A stretch of DNA of 64,000 nucleotides from Podospora comata. Its lineage: Eukaryota > Ascomycota > Sordariomycetes > Sordariales > Podosporaceae. The stretch lies in assembly GCA_017354895.1 (NCBI GenBank), contig CP071498.1:1984001-2048000 (forward strand), written 5' to 3'. Positions 13,061-24,035 of the stretch are shown piece by piece; position 1 is the first letter of the stretch, and each line of letters starts with the position of its first letter. Under the pieces are notes generated by a model. It searched no databases. It was not told the origin of the DNA and saw nothing but the letters and a program-made list of their open reading frames with translations. The translations under genes were made by a program, and so were the position numbers.

Positions 13061-14407
13061 CTAAGAGAGCGTGGTAACAACGTCCTCTTCGAGTTCCTGG
13101 ACATCGCGCCATTCGCTTTCGGATTGCCCATTAGTAGCGGCAGGCGGTGGCACATGAAGGACCTGTCCGCCTCGCCGACCGAAGAAGTCATCGGTTCTGA
13201 TACCGCGGACGCCCTCAGGGGCTACCCGGGACATGGACGCCCCGGACGCACGATGCTGGCGGATATACTCTCTCATGGGAACCATGGCGGCGTCGCGGCA
13301 CGCTTCCTTGAGATCGCTTCCGGACATGCCCGCCGTGACCTTGGCAATATATTCAACATCAAAGTCCGGATCACGCTTGGTATTCCCGAGGATCAATTCG
13401 AGAATGCGACGACGCTGCTCAGTTCCCGGAAGAGAAACAGGGAATTTCTTGGGCATTCTCCTGAGAATGGCCTCGTCAATGGCGTTTATCCTGTTGGTGG
13501 CACCGAGCACAACAATGCGTGCAGGAACACCGGCGGCGTTGGACGAGGTGAGACCATCCCATAGCGTCATGAATCTGGGCAAGGTCAGGAATAAGACGAT
13601 GTCAAACGGCAACAGGGGCCACTTACTCAGCCTTGACCATGCCACTGGCTTCGTGCTCGCCATTGTGTCGTTGCCCCAGCACAGCGTCAATCTCATCGAT
13701 GAAGATGATGGCGGGCTCAAGCTTGCGCGCCAGAGAGAAGACGGCACGGACCAGCTTGTTGGAGTCGCCATACCATTTTTCCGTAAGTGTCGAGATGTGA
13801 AGGTTGATGAACGAGGCACCGCTCTCGTGTGCCACAGCCTTTGCCAGCATCGTCTTGCCACAGCCTGGTGGGCCGTACAGCAGCACGCCAGATGGTGCAG
13901 CCAGGAGAGACCCACCATGCTGGTACAAATGTGGCATCGTTAATGGGTAGATGATAGCCTCCTTCACTTCTTCAATGATTTCCTCCAATCCTCCAATGTC
14001 GTCAAAGCCAACCGGGATGTCCTCTGGCGCGACGACCTCCAGTGCTACCTGGTTTTCGTACTCGTTCAGAACCAAGTCCTCAACGCTGGTCTTTTGTGAT
14101 GCATCTGTGTTGGCTGCGTCATTTGCGCTGTTCTCGGCAATCTTCTTTCGTATCCTTTGCAGGTTCGCCTGTGCCCTTTTTCGTGTCGCTTCGTTCTTCT
14201 CGTGGTCTGGGTCGACTACCCGCGCAAAGTAGGGGGCGACGACATCTTTGAGTAGCAGGTACGCGGTTAGGGCCTGGGGGAAGGAGTCAGCAAACACAAG
14301 ATCACATATGCGCACGTAGGGGACAGCATAGTCCGTACACCAGCTGCAAGGAGCATGCCCGAGGTCAAGCCCGCCCCCAGATCTCTTAAGCGCTTGTTGT
14401 CGCTCAT
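13061..14407 (-). CDS. msp1: Msp1/ATAD1 AAA ATPase of the mitochondrial outer membrane
   Basis: AAA ATPase that extracts mislocalised tail-anchored proteins from the mitochondrial outer membrane. Three exons: 14407-14339 (23 codons), 14273-13627 and 13574-13061; introns of 65 nt (gtacgg...cag) and 52 nt (gtaagt...cag). Total 409 residues. The N-terminal hydrophobic segment (about residues 14-32) spans the exon 1/2 junction and would anchor the protein, leaving the ATPase domain in the cytosol. Walker A is GPPGCGKT, Walker B IIFIDEID, followed by the Arg-containing ATNR and RRMPKKF blocks of the Msp1/katanin clade; the pore-loop KWYGDSNKL is intact. The second intron is supported because it restores EFMTLWDGL. 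Start chosen as the first in-frame ATG of exon 1. Divergent from the pcs1 gene. Confidence 0.92.
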
Positions 14408-14876
14408 GCTGTCAGCGCAGCGGTGCGAGATGTCGCACAGCTGCTAGGTGTCGGTTCAACCAGAAGTGGGGTTTGAGGATTCCTGGCAGGTCAGACAAGG
14501 TGATAGCAATGGGTTTACAGGGTCGTTTATATAGGAGTGCCAATGGGTGATGTGTCGTGGCGAGGGGGAGTTGAATGCGCCGAGGAGCAATGGCAGGTGT
14601 GCCGACAGCCAGCCCGCCAGCGGCATAACCCGACCGACGACCATGTGCAAGCGCCACTCAGTGGCTGAAAGACCAGGGGGTTTGTGCGACACTGAGTGGG
14701 CCTGGGCCACGTAGCTGGGTGCTCTAACCGTATCTGTAGTAGTTGCTACCAAGCGGTGGCCCATGCACAATGCCCCTCCTGCGCCAAAGTAAACAAACTG
14801 CAAGGGCAACGCGAGCTGAGAGAGCCGCAAACCTTCCCCCTAACGCGTCGCTACTCAGGGCACTGCGTATCGCCAC

Positions 14877-14909
<33 letters not shown>

Positions 14910-15056
14910 CTTTGGTTGCGACTGCTGCTTGTAATTATTGCGTAAGGCTCAGGTGAAAACGGACGCACGGGACTCTTTGTGTCTCGAGCTATTCAACTTT
15001 TGGCATTTTTGTTTGAATCCATAAACGTCAAGGAATCCCAAGCAGGGGTTTGCTCG
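14408..15056. other. Divergent msp1/pcs1 promoter region with a T31 tract
   Basis: Shared intergenic region between two divergently transcribed genes. A run of 31 T at 14879-14909 (broken by one C, then TTT) would be a nucleosome-disfavouring poly(dA:dT) element about 150 bp before the pcs1 start. An alternative in-frame ATG for pcs1 exists at 14979. Confidence 0.6.
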
Positions 15057-16580
15057 ATGCTAAGAACGAAGATCCGCTCTCAGCTGCTGGAGCTGGTGGA
15101 TTCGGATTCAGAAGACGGACTGGGTGGAATCGCGCGCACATCATCATCATCATCATCATCATCAACCTCAACTGCCGCTGCCAACATTGGAAGACCGCGC
15201 AAACTAAATTCCAAGCAAACAACCACATCCGCCATCATGCCGCCAAAGAAGAGAGGAGCTGCCGCAAAGGCAACCGCCGCGTCAAAAGTTACCAAGCCAG
15301 AACCAAAGAACACCGCCACGACGCGTCGCGCTGCCGGGAGAGTCGCGGCAGCAGTAGAGAAGGAAGTTCTAGGAGATGCGCCAGCTGAGAACGCGCCGGC
15401 CGAGAAGCCAGCAGGAAGAGGAAGAGGGAGACGCGCCGCTGCGGCTACTACACCAGTCGAAGAAGACACAGAAATGGCCGACACCACCACCACGTCAGAA
15501 ACCACCAAAACCACCCGCGGCCGTCCCAAGAAGACTGTCGCAGGTAGGAAACCCTCCGCCTCCTCCTCCCTAGACGAAACGGTCGAAATCCCAGAAACTC
15601 AACCCTCCGCCCTCGAGCCCGGAACGCCCATTTCCGACAACGACACAGCAGCCCCCACCATCGCACCTCCCCAACCGCGCTCCTTTTCCGTCAGCCCCCA
15701 GAAGAAACGCCCATCCGTCACCACAACCACCTCCTCTTCCGAAGCAGACCTCCGCCGCCGCCTAGGCGACCTAACCAAATCCCACTCGGCCCTCGAATCC
15801 AAATACAACGCCCTCCGCGACACCGCCGTCCCCCAAGCCGAAAAAACCTTTGACTCGTACCGGAAAACATCCGAGTCCAAATCCAAGCTCGCGGACCAGC
15901 TGATTGCCTCTTTAAAAGCCGAGCTTTCCACCGCTAAACAATCCAGCGCTGTCATCCCCTCCCTCCAATCAGACCTGTCAAGCGCCCAGGCTCAAATCGC
16001 GAAATTTGAGGCTCAGGTTGCGGAGCTGAACAAGACGATTGCGGAGCAAAAGACGGAGATCAAGGCGTTGAATATGAAGTTGGCTGCTGCGAGGAATGCG
16101 GAAGCGGCGGCGAATAGCAGGAGTGTGACGGCGCAGGTGCCGGGGAGTGCGATGAAGAAGACGTTGGGGGTTGGTGGGGTGAGGGGGACGGGGATGCAGG
16201 TGCAGGAGGCTACTTTGGCCGCGCAGAGGAAGGAGGATCTGTATGCGGATTTGACGGGGTTGATCGTCAGGGGGGTGAATGTGGGGGGGGAGGGGGTCGA
16301 GTTTGATTGTTTGCAGACTGGGAGGAATGGGAGTAAGTTTTCCTGTGACGGCGGAGAGAAAACGGTGGCTAATATGATGGCAGCATTACATTTTAAACTC
16401 ACAATGTCGTCTGGGGATGGGGATGAGTCGCAGTGCGAGTATAACCCCATGTTGGATACCAATAGGGACAGGGCGCTGATTGATGTGCTGCCGGAGTTTT
16501 TGGTGGATGAGATTGCTTTTCCTAGGGCGCAGGCGGGGAAGTTTTATCAGAGGATCATGAGGGCTTTGAATGAGTCTTGA
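15057..16580 (+). CDS. pcs1: Monopolin subunit Csm1/Pcs1-type chromosome segregation protein
   Basis: Kinetochore/nucleolar protein of the Csm1-Pcs1 family, which crosslinks kinetochore microtubule sites and organises rDNA. Exons 15057-16332 and 16384-16580, with a 51-nt in-frame intron between them (gtaagt...ggctaat...ggcag); 490 residues after splicing. The N-terminus has VDSDSED and a poly-Ser run. Next come basic Ala/Lys segments with AT-hook-like RGRGRR and RGRPKK, then a coiled coil (about residues 225-355), then the globular C-terminal domain ending RDRALIDVLPEFLVDEIAFP and KFYQRIMRAL. Removing the intron restores GRNGTLHFKL, the family reading. An ATG at 14979 is in frame and would add 26 residues; I prefer 15057 because VDSDSED is normally close to the start. 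Family call rests mainly on the C-terminal domain. Confidence 0.85.
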   Translation: MLRTKIRSQLLELVDSDSEDGLGGIARTSSSSSSSSTSTAAANIGRPRKLNSKQTTTSAIMPPKKRGAAAKATAASKVTKPEPKNTATTRRAAGRVAAAVEKEVLGDAPAENAPAEKPAGRGRGRRAAAATTPVEEDTEMADTTTTSETTKTTRGRPKKTVAGRKPSASSSLDETVEIPETQPSALEPGTPISDNDTAAPTIAPPQPRSFSVSPQKKRPSVTTTTSSSEADLRRRLGDLTKSHSALESKYNALRDTAVPQAEKTFDSYRKTSESKSKLADQLIASLKAELSTAKQSSAVIPSLQSDLSSAQAQIAKFEAQVAELNKTIAEQKTEIKALNMKLAAARNAEAAANSRSVTAQVPGSAMKKTLGVGGVRGTGMQVQEATLAAQRKEDLYADLTGLIVRGVNVGGEGVEFDCLQTGRNGSKFSCDGGEKTVANMMAALHFKLTMSSGDGDESQCEYNPMLDTNRDRALIDVLPEFLVDEIAFPRAQAGKFYQRIMRALNES

Positions 16581-17519
16581 TGTGTATATACCGTAGACTG
16601 TAGGATAACCTTGGACAGGACATGGGTGCTTGTGGGATTATCATCATTTGGTGGGTTTTCTATCCTGTAACTTGTTGACATTATTCACGGCATGGTGGGA
16701 GAGCATGGTTTGCTTTTTTCGGGGTGGTGGGTAGGATATTGGCGGTTGGAGTTTGGGCGTGTTTTTCCTCAATCGAGAAGTCATCACTTGAAACAGTACT
16801 CGCACGTCTCCAGTCACCATCAGTGTATGCGGTGAGAGGCATGCGTTTTAGGTCGGATGGTCAAGTGTTAGAAGACGGCTGGGCTCGACAACAAGCTTGT
16901 CATCTAAGCGACAGACAATGTTTCTGTCTCATCTCGTGTTGATCATATGTTGAGCTCGGAAATTCGGATCCAGGAGCAGCCGCAGAGGACGTTCACCCCC
17001 ACCCCCCTCCCCCTCGGGTTTTCGTAACCGGCCACCCAGCCCAGGGGTTGGCCGGTGAGCTTTTTGCTGTTTTTCGACTTTTTTTCTTGTTCCATACGTC
17101 AAGGGTGATATAATGAATTATTGTTTTGACAGGCAGGTCTGTTTTCTTTCTTTCCCATCTAACAAGATGGATGATTATCTAGCAGCAAGGCTTTCCCAAA
17201 CCACAACAAGTAAGGTCGTGCCCCTTCTACCGCTCCAGCAAACCACTGTCCTGATGGAGGTTTCGATTTAGAGCAACAGAGCAAACATGACATCGTTTCA
17301 CTTGACGTTATCGACGGTGGAAACAGTAAATATACCCATCCCTTTCATGTGACCAAGGCCATCAGAGATACTAGATACAGAAAAGACATGTATAAAATTC
17401 CCCCCTCCCCCCCCCAAACCTGTTCATTCACATAGGTATTCGTACATCCCATCCCAAACCCATCCCTCTATCCCCCCCTCCAATTAAGAAAACCCAACCC
17501 CTCATCCCACCCCCCATCC
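16581..17519. other. Convergent intergenic region
   Basis: 3' flanks of pcs1 and of the four-TM protein gene. C-rich and AT-rich stretches only; no gene seen. Confidence 0.6.
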
Positions 17520-19560
17520 CTACTCGTTCAAAACCGAATACCTACTCCTCATGGCAGCCACATGCCCCCCCTTCACCTCCCCATTCCCCTTCTTTTTCTT
17601 AATCTCCAAAGGAGGAGGCGTAACCCCCGCTCTCCCCTCCTCCGCCTCCCGCCCGCTAACATGCCTCATCCTCACCCCCACCCCCACCGGCCCACCATCA
17701 AAATCGTTCCCACTGCTCACCTGCCTCATATTATTCCTCGTCTCCTCCTCCTCCGCAACCCCACCAAGCCCCAAACTCCCCACGATAACCGGCGGCGTCC
17801 TCGCCCTCAAATCCCCATACGGCTTGGAATAAAAACTCGAATCCGCCTGGATGGAACTCTGTCTATTCAGCTGTTTCCGAGCAGGCGTCGTCATCTCTGT
17901 TATGTCGCCAGACACGCGGCGGTCATTGGGGCTGACCTCCCCCAGGATTGAATCCCTCAGCCTTGAAAAGGGGGTGGAATGCCTCTTTGGTGGCGGGGAC
18001 GGGGAGCGTGGGGGGTGGGAACCAAGCGGGTTGGGATGGGCCGGTGAGGGTCCGAGATTAGTCCTGTAGTTGAAATCATTTTCATCATTGTCCGAGGGCT
18101 CGGAGTCGGGGTCGAGGGTTTGGTACTGCGGGTTTCGCTGCGCGGTGCGGCTGACCAGGCTGGGGGTTGTGTACCATGCCTCTGTAAACCTCGCTGTCCT
18201 CGGCTGCTGGACTTGCGACGGGGAAACCGGGGTGGGGTGATGGGATTTAACAGCCGAAGTCTGAGGGTGGTCGTCATCGTCGTCAGAAAAGGTGGTTGGG
18301 GGGTTGAACATTGACCTAGGCCGGGGGGCGCCGAGATCCGTCTCTCCGAGTGGGAGCTCGGTGTAGGAAGCGCGGGATTTGGTTGGGGAAGATTGCCCGC
18401 TGGAATGGGCGGGAACAGGAGGAGGGGCGGACATGCGGTGAAAGTCCTGGGCTGTGCCGGAGGAGCGGTTGGAGTGGGGGATTTGGTATTGTCTCGACGG
18501 GAGGCCCTTCCTTGAGTCCTGGGAGTCATACGAGCTTTGACGGGTGTGCATGAAAGGAACGGAAGGGGGACGGGAGGTGTCCGGGTCGTAGGCTGGGAGG
18601 CTGTCACGGATGCGGTCCGAGAGGGTGCTGACGCGCTTTTCAGAGTCCGAGTAGCTGGTGGTGGTGGTAACGATGGAGGACTTGTTGCGCTTGTGGGCGC
18701 GGGAGGTGAAGCGGTTCTCGAGGGGATTCATGTCTGGGGGCATCATGGAGATGCGGCGGAACACGACGCCGAGCCAGAGGGAGATGGCGAGGGAGACGAG
18801 ATGCAGCCCAGCAGCGCCCATGAGACCGTAGTAGAGGGAGGGGACAAAGTACTTCTGGACAAGATCTTGGTTGGCGAGAAGAGTGGACCACTTGTCAGCC
18901 TGGTTGCGGCATGAAAAGATGCCGTAGGTGTAGAGCGGGAGGACAGCAAGGTCGGAGATACCGCCAAAGACTTGGTAGGCTGCTGATGAGCCGGGGGTCT
19001 TGCCGGATGCTGGCTTGGAGTGGTGGTAGATGGAGTAGATGCAGTGGATGATCACGACACCAAACTAGCAGAGTGTTAGACCATATGTGATTGAGAGTCG
19101 ATATTCCACACGCAAGGACTCACGGTGACGCGCATAACCCATCCTGTTAGTTCCTCAAACCCCTTCAAGAGAATGCACAGAGTCAGAAAACCAAGGGCGG
19201 CAATCAATTCGAGCACGCGCAGACACAGCTGCACAACTCTCATCCCCTTGATCCAGCTCTTGGTCGAGGCACCCAGGGTCCTAAAGTTAGTCCGGCCTGT
19301 CGGGACGACATGGGCACTATGGTCAGTGTTAGTACCTGGTTCCTGCATAAGACTGGAATGCAGAAATGCAGAAAAAGGTGTGGAGTTGCATACTCTGGAT
19401 GGCGGTTGATCGAGACAAGCGGGCCGTTCGGCTTCGGCTTCGGCTTCTTCTTCTCATAACTCGCCCGAGTGACGGCCTTGGGGTCAAACACGGGAACAGG
19501 GAAGCGTTCGTCGTCCTTCAAGACTGGCTCGTACATGTACGGTTGGTTGGAGCCCCCCAT
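17520..19560 (-). CDS. Fungal four-TM membrane protein with long disordered tail, function unknown
   Basis: I do not recognise a named family. Three exons: 19560-19394, 19280-19124 and 19064-17520; introns 19281-19393 (gtatgc...tttag) and 19065-19123 (gtgagt...gctag) both keep frame. 622 residues. The N-terminal 55 residues are hydrophilic with a Lys/Pro repeat (KKKPKPKP). Four hydrophobic segments follow: about residues 69-93, 106-122, 140-162 and 190-215, a MARVEL-like arrangement. The last is followed by a basic stretch, and the remaining 380 or so residues are Ser/Pro/Arg-rich and predicted disordered, with many SP/TP and RxxS sites suggesting phosphorylation. The layout suggests a plasma-membrane or endomembrane protein with a cytosolic regulatory tail. 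That is inference. The gene is divergent from arh1. Confidence 0.8.
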
Positions 19561-20279
19561 GTTTGCGACCGGCGCCTTACAACGCTGTGGTTCTCAGGAG
19601 GTGGTGATAATTGGAGGAGTGCGGTATGCAAAAAACACACAAGAGAGGGCCCCGCGGGATCAAAAAGGACGTCAATGCCGGAGCTGTTCAGCTTGTGGTG
19701 CAGTTGATCCTCTTTTGACAAGCGTTGACGGGGCAACCATGCAAGCGCTCTCAGCTCTGCCCTGTTCGAGCTGTGCCAGCCATCCCGAGACGGGAAGGGG
19801 GAGCAAACGCCGCGGGACTTGACTGGATGAAACATGGTTGTATTTTGTCCCGAGTGTCACACCGCCTCGGTCGTCGCACTCATAATTATCGCCATGATCT
19901 GTGGTCTGTCAGCCATGCCTTGACGTTGTTGTTGAAGTGATGCTCGGGCGGGGCTGTGATCACTGATGCCCTTGTTTCGGGGTGGGTTTTTTGCGATCCA
20001 AGCTCCAAGCTTCCCTTGTCGGCTGCGACACCACTGGGCTGACCCCGCTATCTCCGGCCATGCCCCCACTAAAACATCCGAACTGTAGGGCCGACAACGC
20101 CGTTAGCAGCGCCGGAGCCGGGCCCCGAACCCTGAGTTTTGCACTGTGACTCGGTCCGTGAGCCGCATTACTTATTACATGTGGCTGGTGGCTGCAGTCT
20201 TCTTCTTTGTGCGTGAACCTCTCTACTCTAAACTGATATCAGCTCACCACCAGTGGGCTCGACACCCGCTCTATTCCTC
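19561..20279. other. Divergent promoter region of the four-TM gene and arh1
   Basis: No gene seen. One CCTCGG at 19865-19870. The region has short open frames on both strands without family similarity. Confidence 0.5.
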
Positions 20280-22031
20280 ATGGCCACCATCGCCCGGGCA
20301 AGGCCGAGGGCTTTTCAACAATGGAATCGACAACTCGCCTTGGCATACACAAACCAGGTCCGGAGGGCCTCCACCACTGTTGAGCCGTTTCGGCTAGCAA
20401 TCATCGGCTCCGGTCCGGCTGGTTTCTACACGGCGTACCGTTTCATGAAGAACAATGAACACGCCAAGGTGGACATGTATGAGTCCTTGCCGGTTCCTTA
20501 TGGGCTTGTGAGATTTGGCGTTGCTCCAGACCATGCTGAAGTGAAAGTAGGTATATATGATGCTGTCGCCCTTGTAAAAGCAAAAGCATAATCACTGACA
20601 AGTTGCCAGAACTGTCGAGAGAAATTTGAAGAGGTAGCCGCTTCCCCTGACTTCACTTTCATCGGCAATGTCACCGTCGGTGCCTCTAGTGACCACCCAG
20701 ACGGCGCCACCGTCCCCCTATCCAGCATTCTCCGCCACTACCACGCCGTAGTCTTTTCCTATGGCTCCTCCGAAGACAGGAAGCTCGGCATTCCAGGGGA
20801 AGAACTCAAAGGAGTCTTTTCAGCCCGTGAGTTTGTCGGGTGGTACAACGGTCTCCCGGAATATGCCGACCTCAACCCAGACCTTAGTCTAGGGGCGCAT
20901 GGTGACACCCTCATCATCGGCAACGGCAACGTAGCCATGGACGTTGCCCGTATTCTCCTCAAATCCCCAGAAGAACTCGCCAAAACAGACATCGCCGCCC
21001 ACGCCCTTGACGCCCTCTCCAAAAGCAAAACCCACAACATCCGCATCATCGGTCGACGCGGGCCCATCCAAGCAGCCTTCACGACCAAAGAACTCCGCGC
21101 CCTCTACAAACTCCCGGGTGTCGAGGTCCGTCCTTATGAACTCGAACACCCCGCAGCCTACGACGTCCTCCCCCCACCAATAAAGCGACGAACGGAGCTC
21201 CTCAGCAAGGGCTCTTCCCTCCCACCAAACCCGTCAAACCCCTACCCCTCCGTCACCTTTGACTTCTGCCTCTCCCCTCTCGAATTCGACCACAAGCCTG
21301 AACAGCCCTCCTCCACACCCCCAAACTGGGTCACCTCCGCCACCTTTGGCAAAACCGTCCTCCAAAACCCAAACCAGCACCACCCCTCCACCGACTACGA
21401 AACAAACAACCACAGGGAATACTACAACCAAAAAGCCACCGCCCGCCTCCCCCCCCAGCCCAAAACCGTCACCTTCAACACAAGGTACGTTTTCAAATCC
21501 ATCGGATACAAGTCCACACCCCTCCCCGAATTCTCTCCCCTGGGCATACCATTCAACACCTCCACCGGCGTGATACCAAACGACGGCATCGGCCGCGTCC
21601 TCACCAAACTCCACCGCCCGCATCAACTCCCCTCTTCTTCCCACCCTGCTCACCATCAGCCACATATCGAGCTGCCGCATCACTTCAAGGGGCTGTACTG
21701 TTCCGGCTGGGTGAAACGTGGTCCTCAGGGGGTGATTGCCGAGACGATGATGGATGCTTTCACCACGGCGGATGCCATCACCGAGGATTTGACCAAAAGG
21801 GAAAAGTTCCTGCCGGAAGGGGAGTGGGGGCAGGATGGGAAGGGGTGGGAGGCTGTCAAGGCGGAGGCTTTGAAGGGGAATAGCAATGCGAGGGTGGTTA
21901 GCTGGGAGGATTGGAAGGCGATTGACAGGGCCGAGATTGAGAGGGGGCAGAAGGCCGGGACGGGGAAGGAGAGAGAGAAGTTTGTGAGGAGGGAGGATAT
22001 GTTGGCTGTTTTGGGGGACGGGGGGAGGTGA
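20280..22031 (+). CDS. arh1: NADPH:adrenodoxin/ferredoxin oxidoreductase Arh1
   Basis: Mitochondrial FAD enzyme that passes electrons from NADPH to ferredoxin for Fe-S cluster and haem A synthesis. Exons 20280-20546 and 20610-22031; the 63-nt intron (gtaggt...ttgccag) joins in phase 0 to give EVKNCREKFEEVA. Total 562 residues. The first 35 residues are Arg/Ala-rich without acids, a typical mitochondrial presequence (MATIARARPRAFQQW). FAD dinucleotide motif IIGSGPAGFYTAY follows, then PVPYGLVRFGVAPDHAEVK, the NADPH site GNGNVAMDVARIL, GRRGPIQAAF, and the C-terminal WVKRGPQGVI. A Pro/His/Asn-rich insertion (about residues 325-385 and 420-450) makes it longer than yeast Arh1, as in other filamentous fungi. 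Start is the first ATG in frame. Ends 175 bp from the convergent ETF-alpha gene. Confidence 0.94.
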
Positions 22032-22206
22032 GCGTGAATGGTGTTTGCACGATACGTAGCAAAGACATGTAGGGACCAAGCAGTAGGAGCCATGTTTGTA
22101 TCAAAAAACAGATCAGATTCATCCAAAACAAGGTCGCTGTGGCCGGCCGGCTCACGGCTGGATATTTGTACATCTAACTAGTACATCTAACAAGAAATCA
22201 AATCCT

Positions 22207-23259
22207 CTACGCCCTCAGCTTCTCCGTCAACTCAGGAACCTTCTCGAACAAATCCCCCACCAACCCAACATCCGCCACCTGAAAAATCGGCGCATCCCCA
22301 TCCTTGTTAATCGCCGCAATCACCTTGCTATCTTTCATGCCAGCCAAATGCTGAATAGCCCCCGAAATCCCCACCGCCAAATACAACTGCGGCGCCACCA
22401 CCTTGCCCGTCTGTCCCACCTGCAGACTGTTGTCCGCGTACCCGCTATCCACCGCCGCACGGGAAGCACCGACCGCCGCCCCCAGCGTATCCGCCAACGG
22501 GAGCATAATCCTGTCAAACTCCTCCTTCGACTTCAACCCCCTCCCCCCACTGACAACCTTGGGCGCGGTCGCAAGGTCAGGCCTGTCTGACTTGGCGAGA
22601 TCCTCCCCAACCCACTCGGTAGCGCTCTCAACCTTGGGGTCAACCCCCTCCTCCACTGCCGCTGTCCCATCAGCCGGCTCCGCAGCGGGGAAAGCAGTCC
22701 CACGGATGGTGATAATCTTCACCTCGTCCGAGCTCTCAACGGTAGCAATCGCGTTTCCGGCGTAAATCGGCCGGACAAAAGTCTTGTCGTTTTCAATGGC
22801 GGTGATGTCCGAGATTTGCTGGACGTCCAGCAGGGCGGCTACGCGGGGGAGGAGGTTCTTGCCGAATGCGGTGTGCCCGGCGATGACGTGGGTGTAACCC
22901 CCCTTTTTTATGTTTTCCACCAGCAAGGGGGCGTAGTTCTCCGGGAGGCCCTTGTCGTAGGCGGCGTTGTCGACGGCGATGATCTTTTCTACGCCGGGGA
23001 CTTTGGCGGCTTGTTCGGCGACGGGCTTGATGGAGCTGCCGGCGAGGAAGGCGTGGATGGTGCCGCCGAGTTTTTGGGCGGCGGTGATGGCGGAGAGGGA
23101 GCCTGTGTTGAGCTTGCCGTCGCGTTGTTCGAGGACGGCGAGGGCGGAGAGGAGGCGGTGGAGGGCGGCGGGGGTAGAGCGGAGGGGAGAGAGGGTTGCG
23201 GATTGGAGGCTTGGACGGGTGAGGGCCGAGAAGGCTCGGCGGGTGGTGGTGGAGAGCAT
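22207..23259 (-). CDS. etfA: Electron transfer flavoprotein alpha subunit, mitochondrial
   Basis: Alpha subunit of ETF, which accepts electrons from acyl-CoA and other dehydrogenases in the matrix and passes them to ETF-ubiquinone oxidoreductase. Single exon, 350 residues, usual length. The N-terminus (about 35 residues, Arg/Ser/Thr-rich, MLSTTTRRAFSALTRPSLQ) is a mitochondrial presequence. The FAD-binding C-terminal half is complete: VVSGGRGLKS, the VGQTGKVVAPQLYLAVGIS segment and the final VADVGLVGDLF. The start is the first ATG in frame that yields a presequence. The gene converges on arh1 and diverges from the SWI3-like gene; a CCTCGG lies about 195 bp upstream of its start. Confidence 0.95.
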   Translation of the reverse strand: MLSTTTRRAFSALTRPSLQSATLSPLRSTPAALHRLLSALAVLEQRDGKLNTGSLSAITAAQKLGGTIHAFLAGSSIKPVAEQAAKVPGVEKIIAVDNAAYDKGLPENYAPLLVENIKKGGYTHVIAGHTAFGKNLLPRVAALLDVQQISDITAIENDKTFVRPIYAGNAIATVESSDEVKIITIRGTAFPAAEPADGTAAVEEGVDPKVESATEWVGEDLAKSDRPDLATAPKVVSGGRGLKSKEEFDRIMLPLADTLGAAVGASRAAVDSGYADNSLQVGQTGKVVAPQLYLAVGISGAIQHLAGMKDSKVIAAINKDGDAPIFQVADVGLVGDLFEKVPELTEKLRA

Positions 23260-24035
23260 CGTGATAGCAGAACTGGGGATCTGTTGAAGTGGTGCAAACT
23301 CGGAGGCCGGCTGCCGAAGAAGGGGGAGAGGTTCAATCGGTGAAAATCCGGAGCCGAGTCGTGGCCGGAGTTGGGAATGCCCAAGGGGGAGCAGCAGATG
23401 CAGACAGATGCGCAGAATCAATCACACAACTGTCGATGACGGGTTGCGGCGGCCCGAGGTTAGCTTCTGATTGACGACCTTGCGATTGAGCGCATGGGGG
23501 GGAAGACCGTGGGACCGTGGGACCGTAGTAAAAGTGGGGCATTTTCCCAGAACCGGAGGGGTTGCTTAGCATTGTGGCTTGTAGCATCTGATACTTATGG
23601 CTGGTGCGTGCTTTGGACAATATGAGTGGCTGGTGGGCTGTGTCCCACGTGACACGGGCATTGCTTGGTGGTGGGTGCAGTGCTTGGCAGTTCCAGCAGG
23701 CTGAGCTGAGAAACTGGCAAAAGCGGGCTCCTTCCCTCACCGTGGTCTGGCGCGCGAACAACATTTCTCCAACGCGACTGACGGATCACGAACTCCCCGA
23801 AGCTGCGACCCCCATCGCGACCGCAAACATCTTGGATTTTTGACAGCCCACTTCGAATCAAGATCCCACCGGTTGCACTTGGCATTTGGATCATCCACTT
23901 CTTGCCAGCTGCCTTTTGCTTGCATTGGGCTGCGCTCCTTGGCCTGCAAACTCAACGTCGTCGCCCTTTTTTTATTGATTTCATTAGGCCCGTTTTGGTT
24001 TTGCGTCTATCATCGCCACTGTCGCCGCCGTCACA
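23260..24035. other. Divergent etfA/SWI3-like promoter region
   Basis: No gene seen between the two divergent start codons. Contains CCGAGG at 23454-23459 (CCTCGG on the etfA strand), within the proximal promoter of etfA. Confidence 0.55.

Noticed and set aside
14979-15056. Upstream ATG for pcs1
   Set aside because: Would add 26 residues ahead of VDSDSED, which normally lies near the N-terminus; kept as an alternative only.
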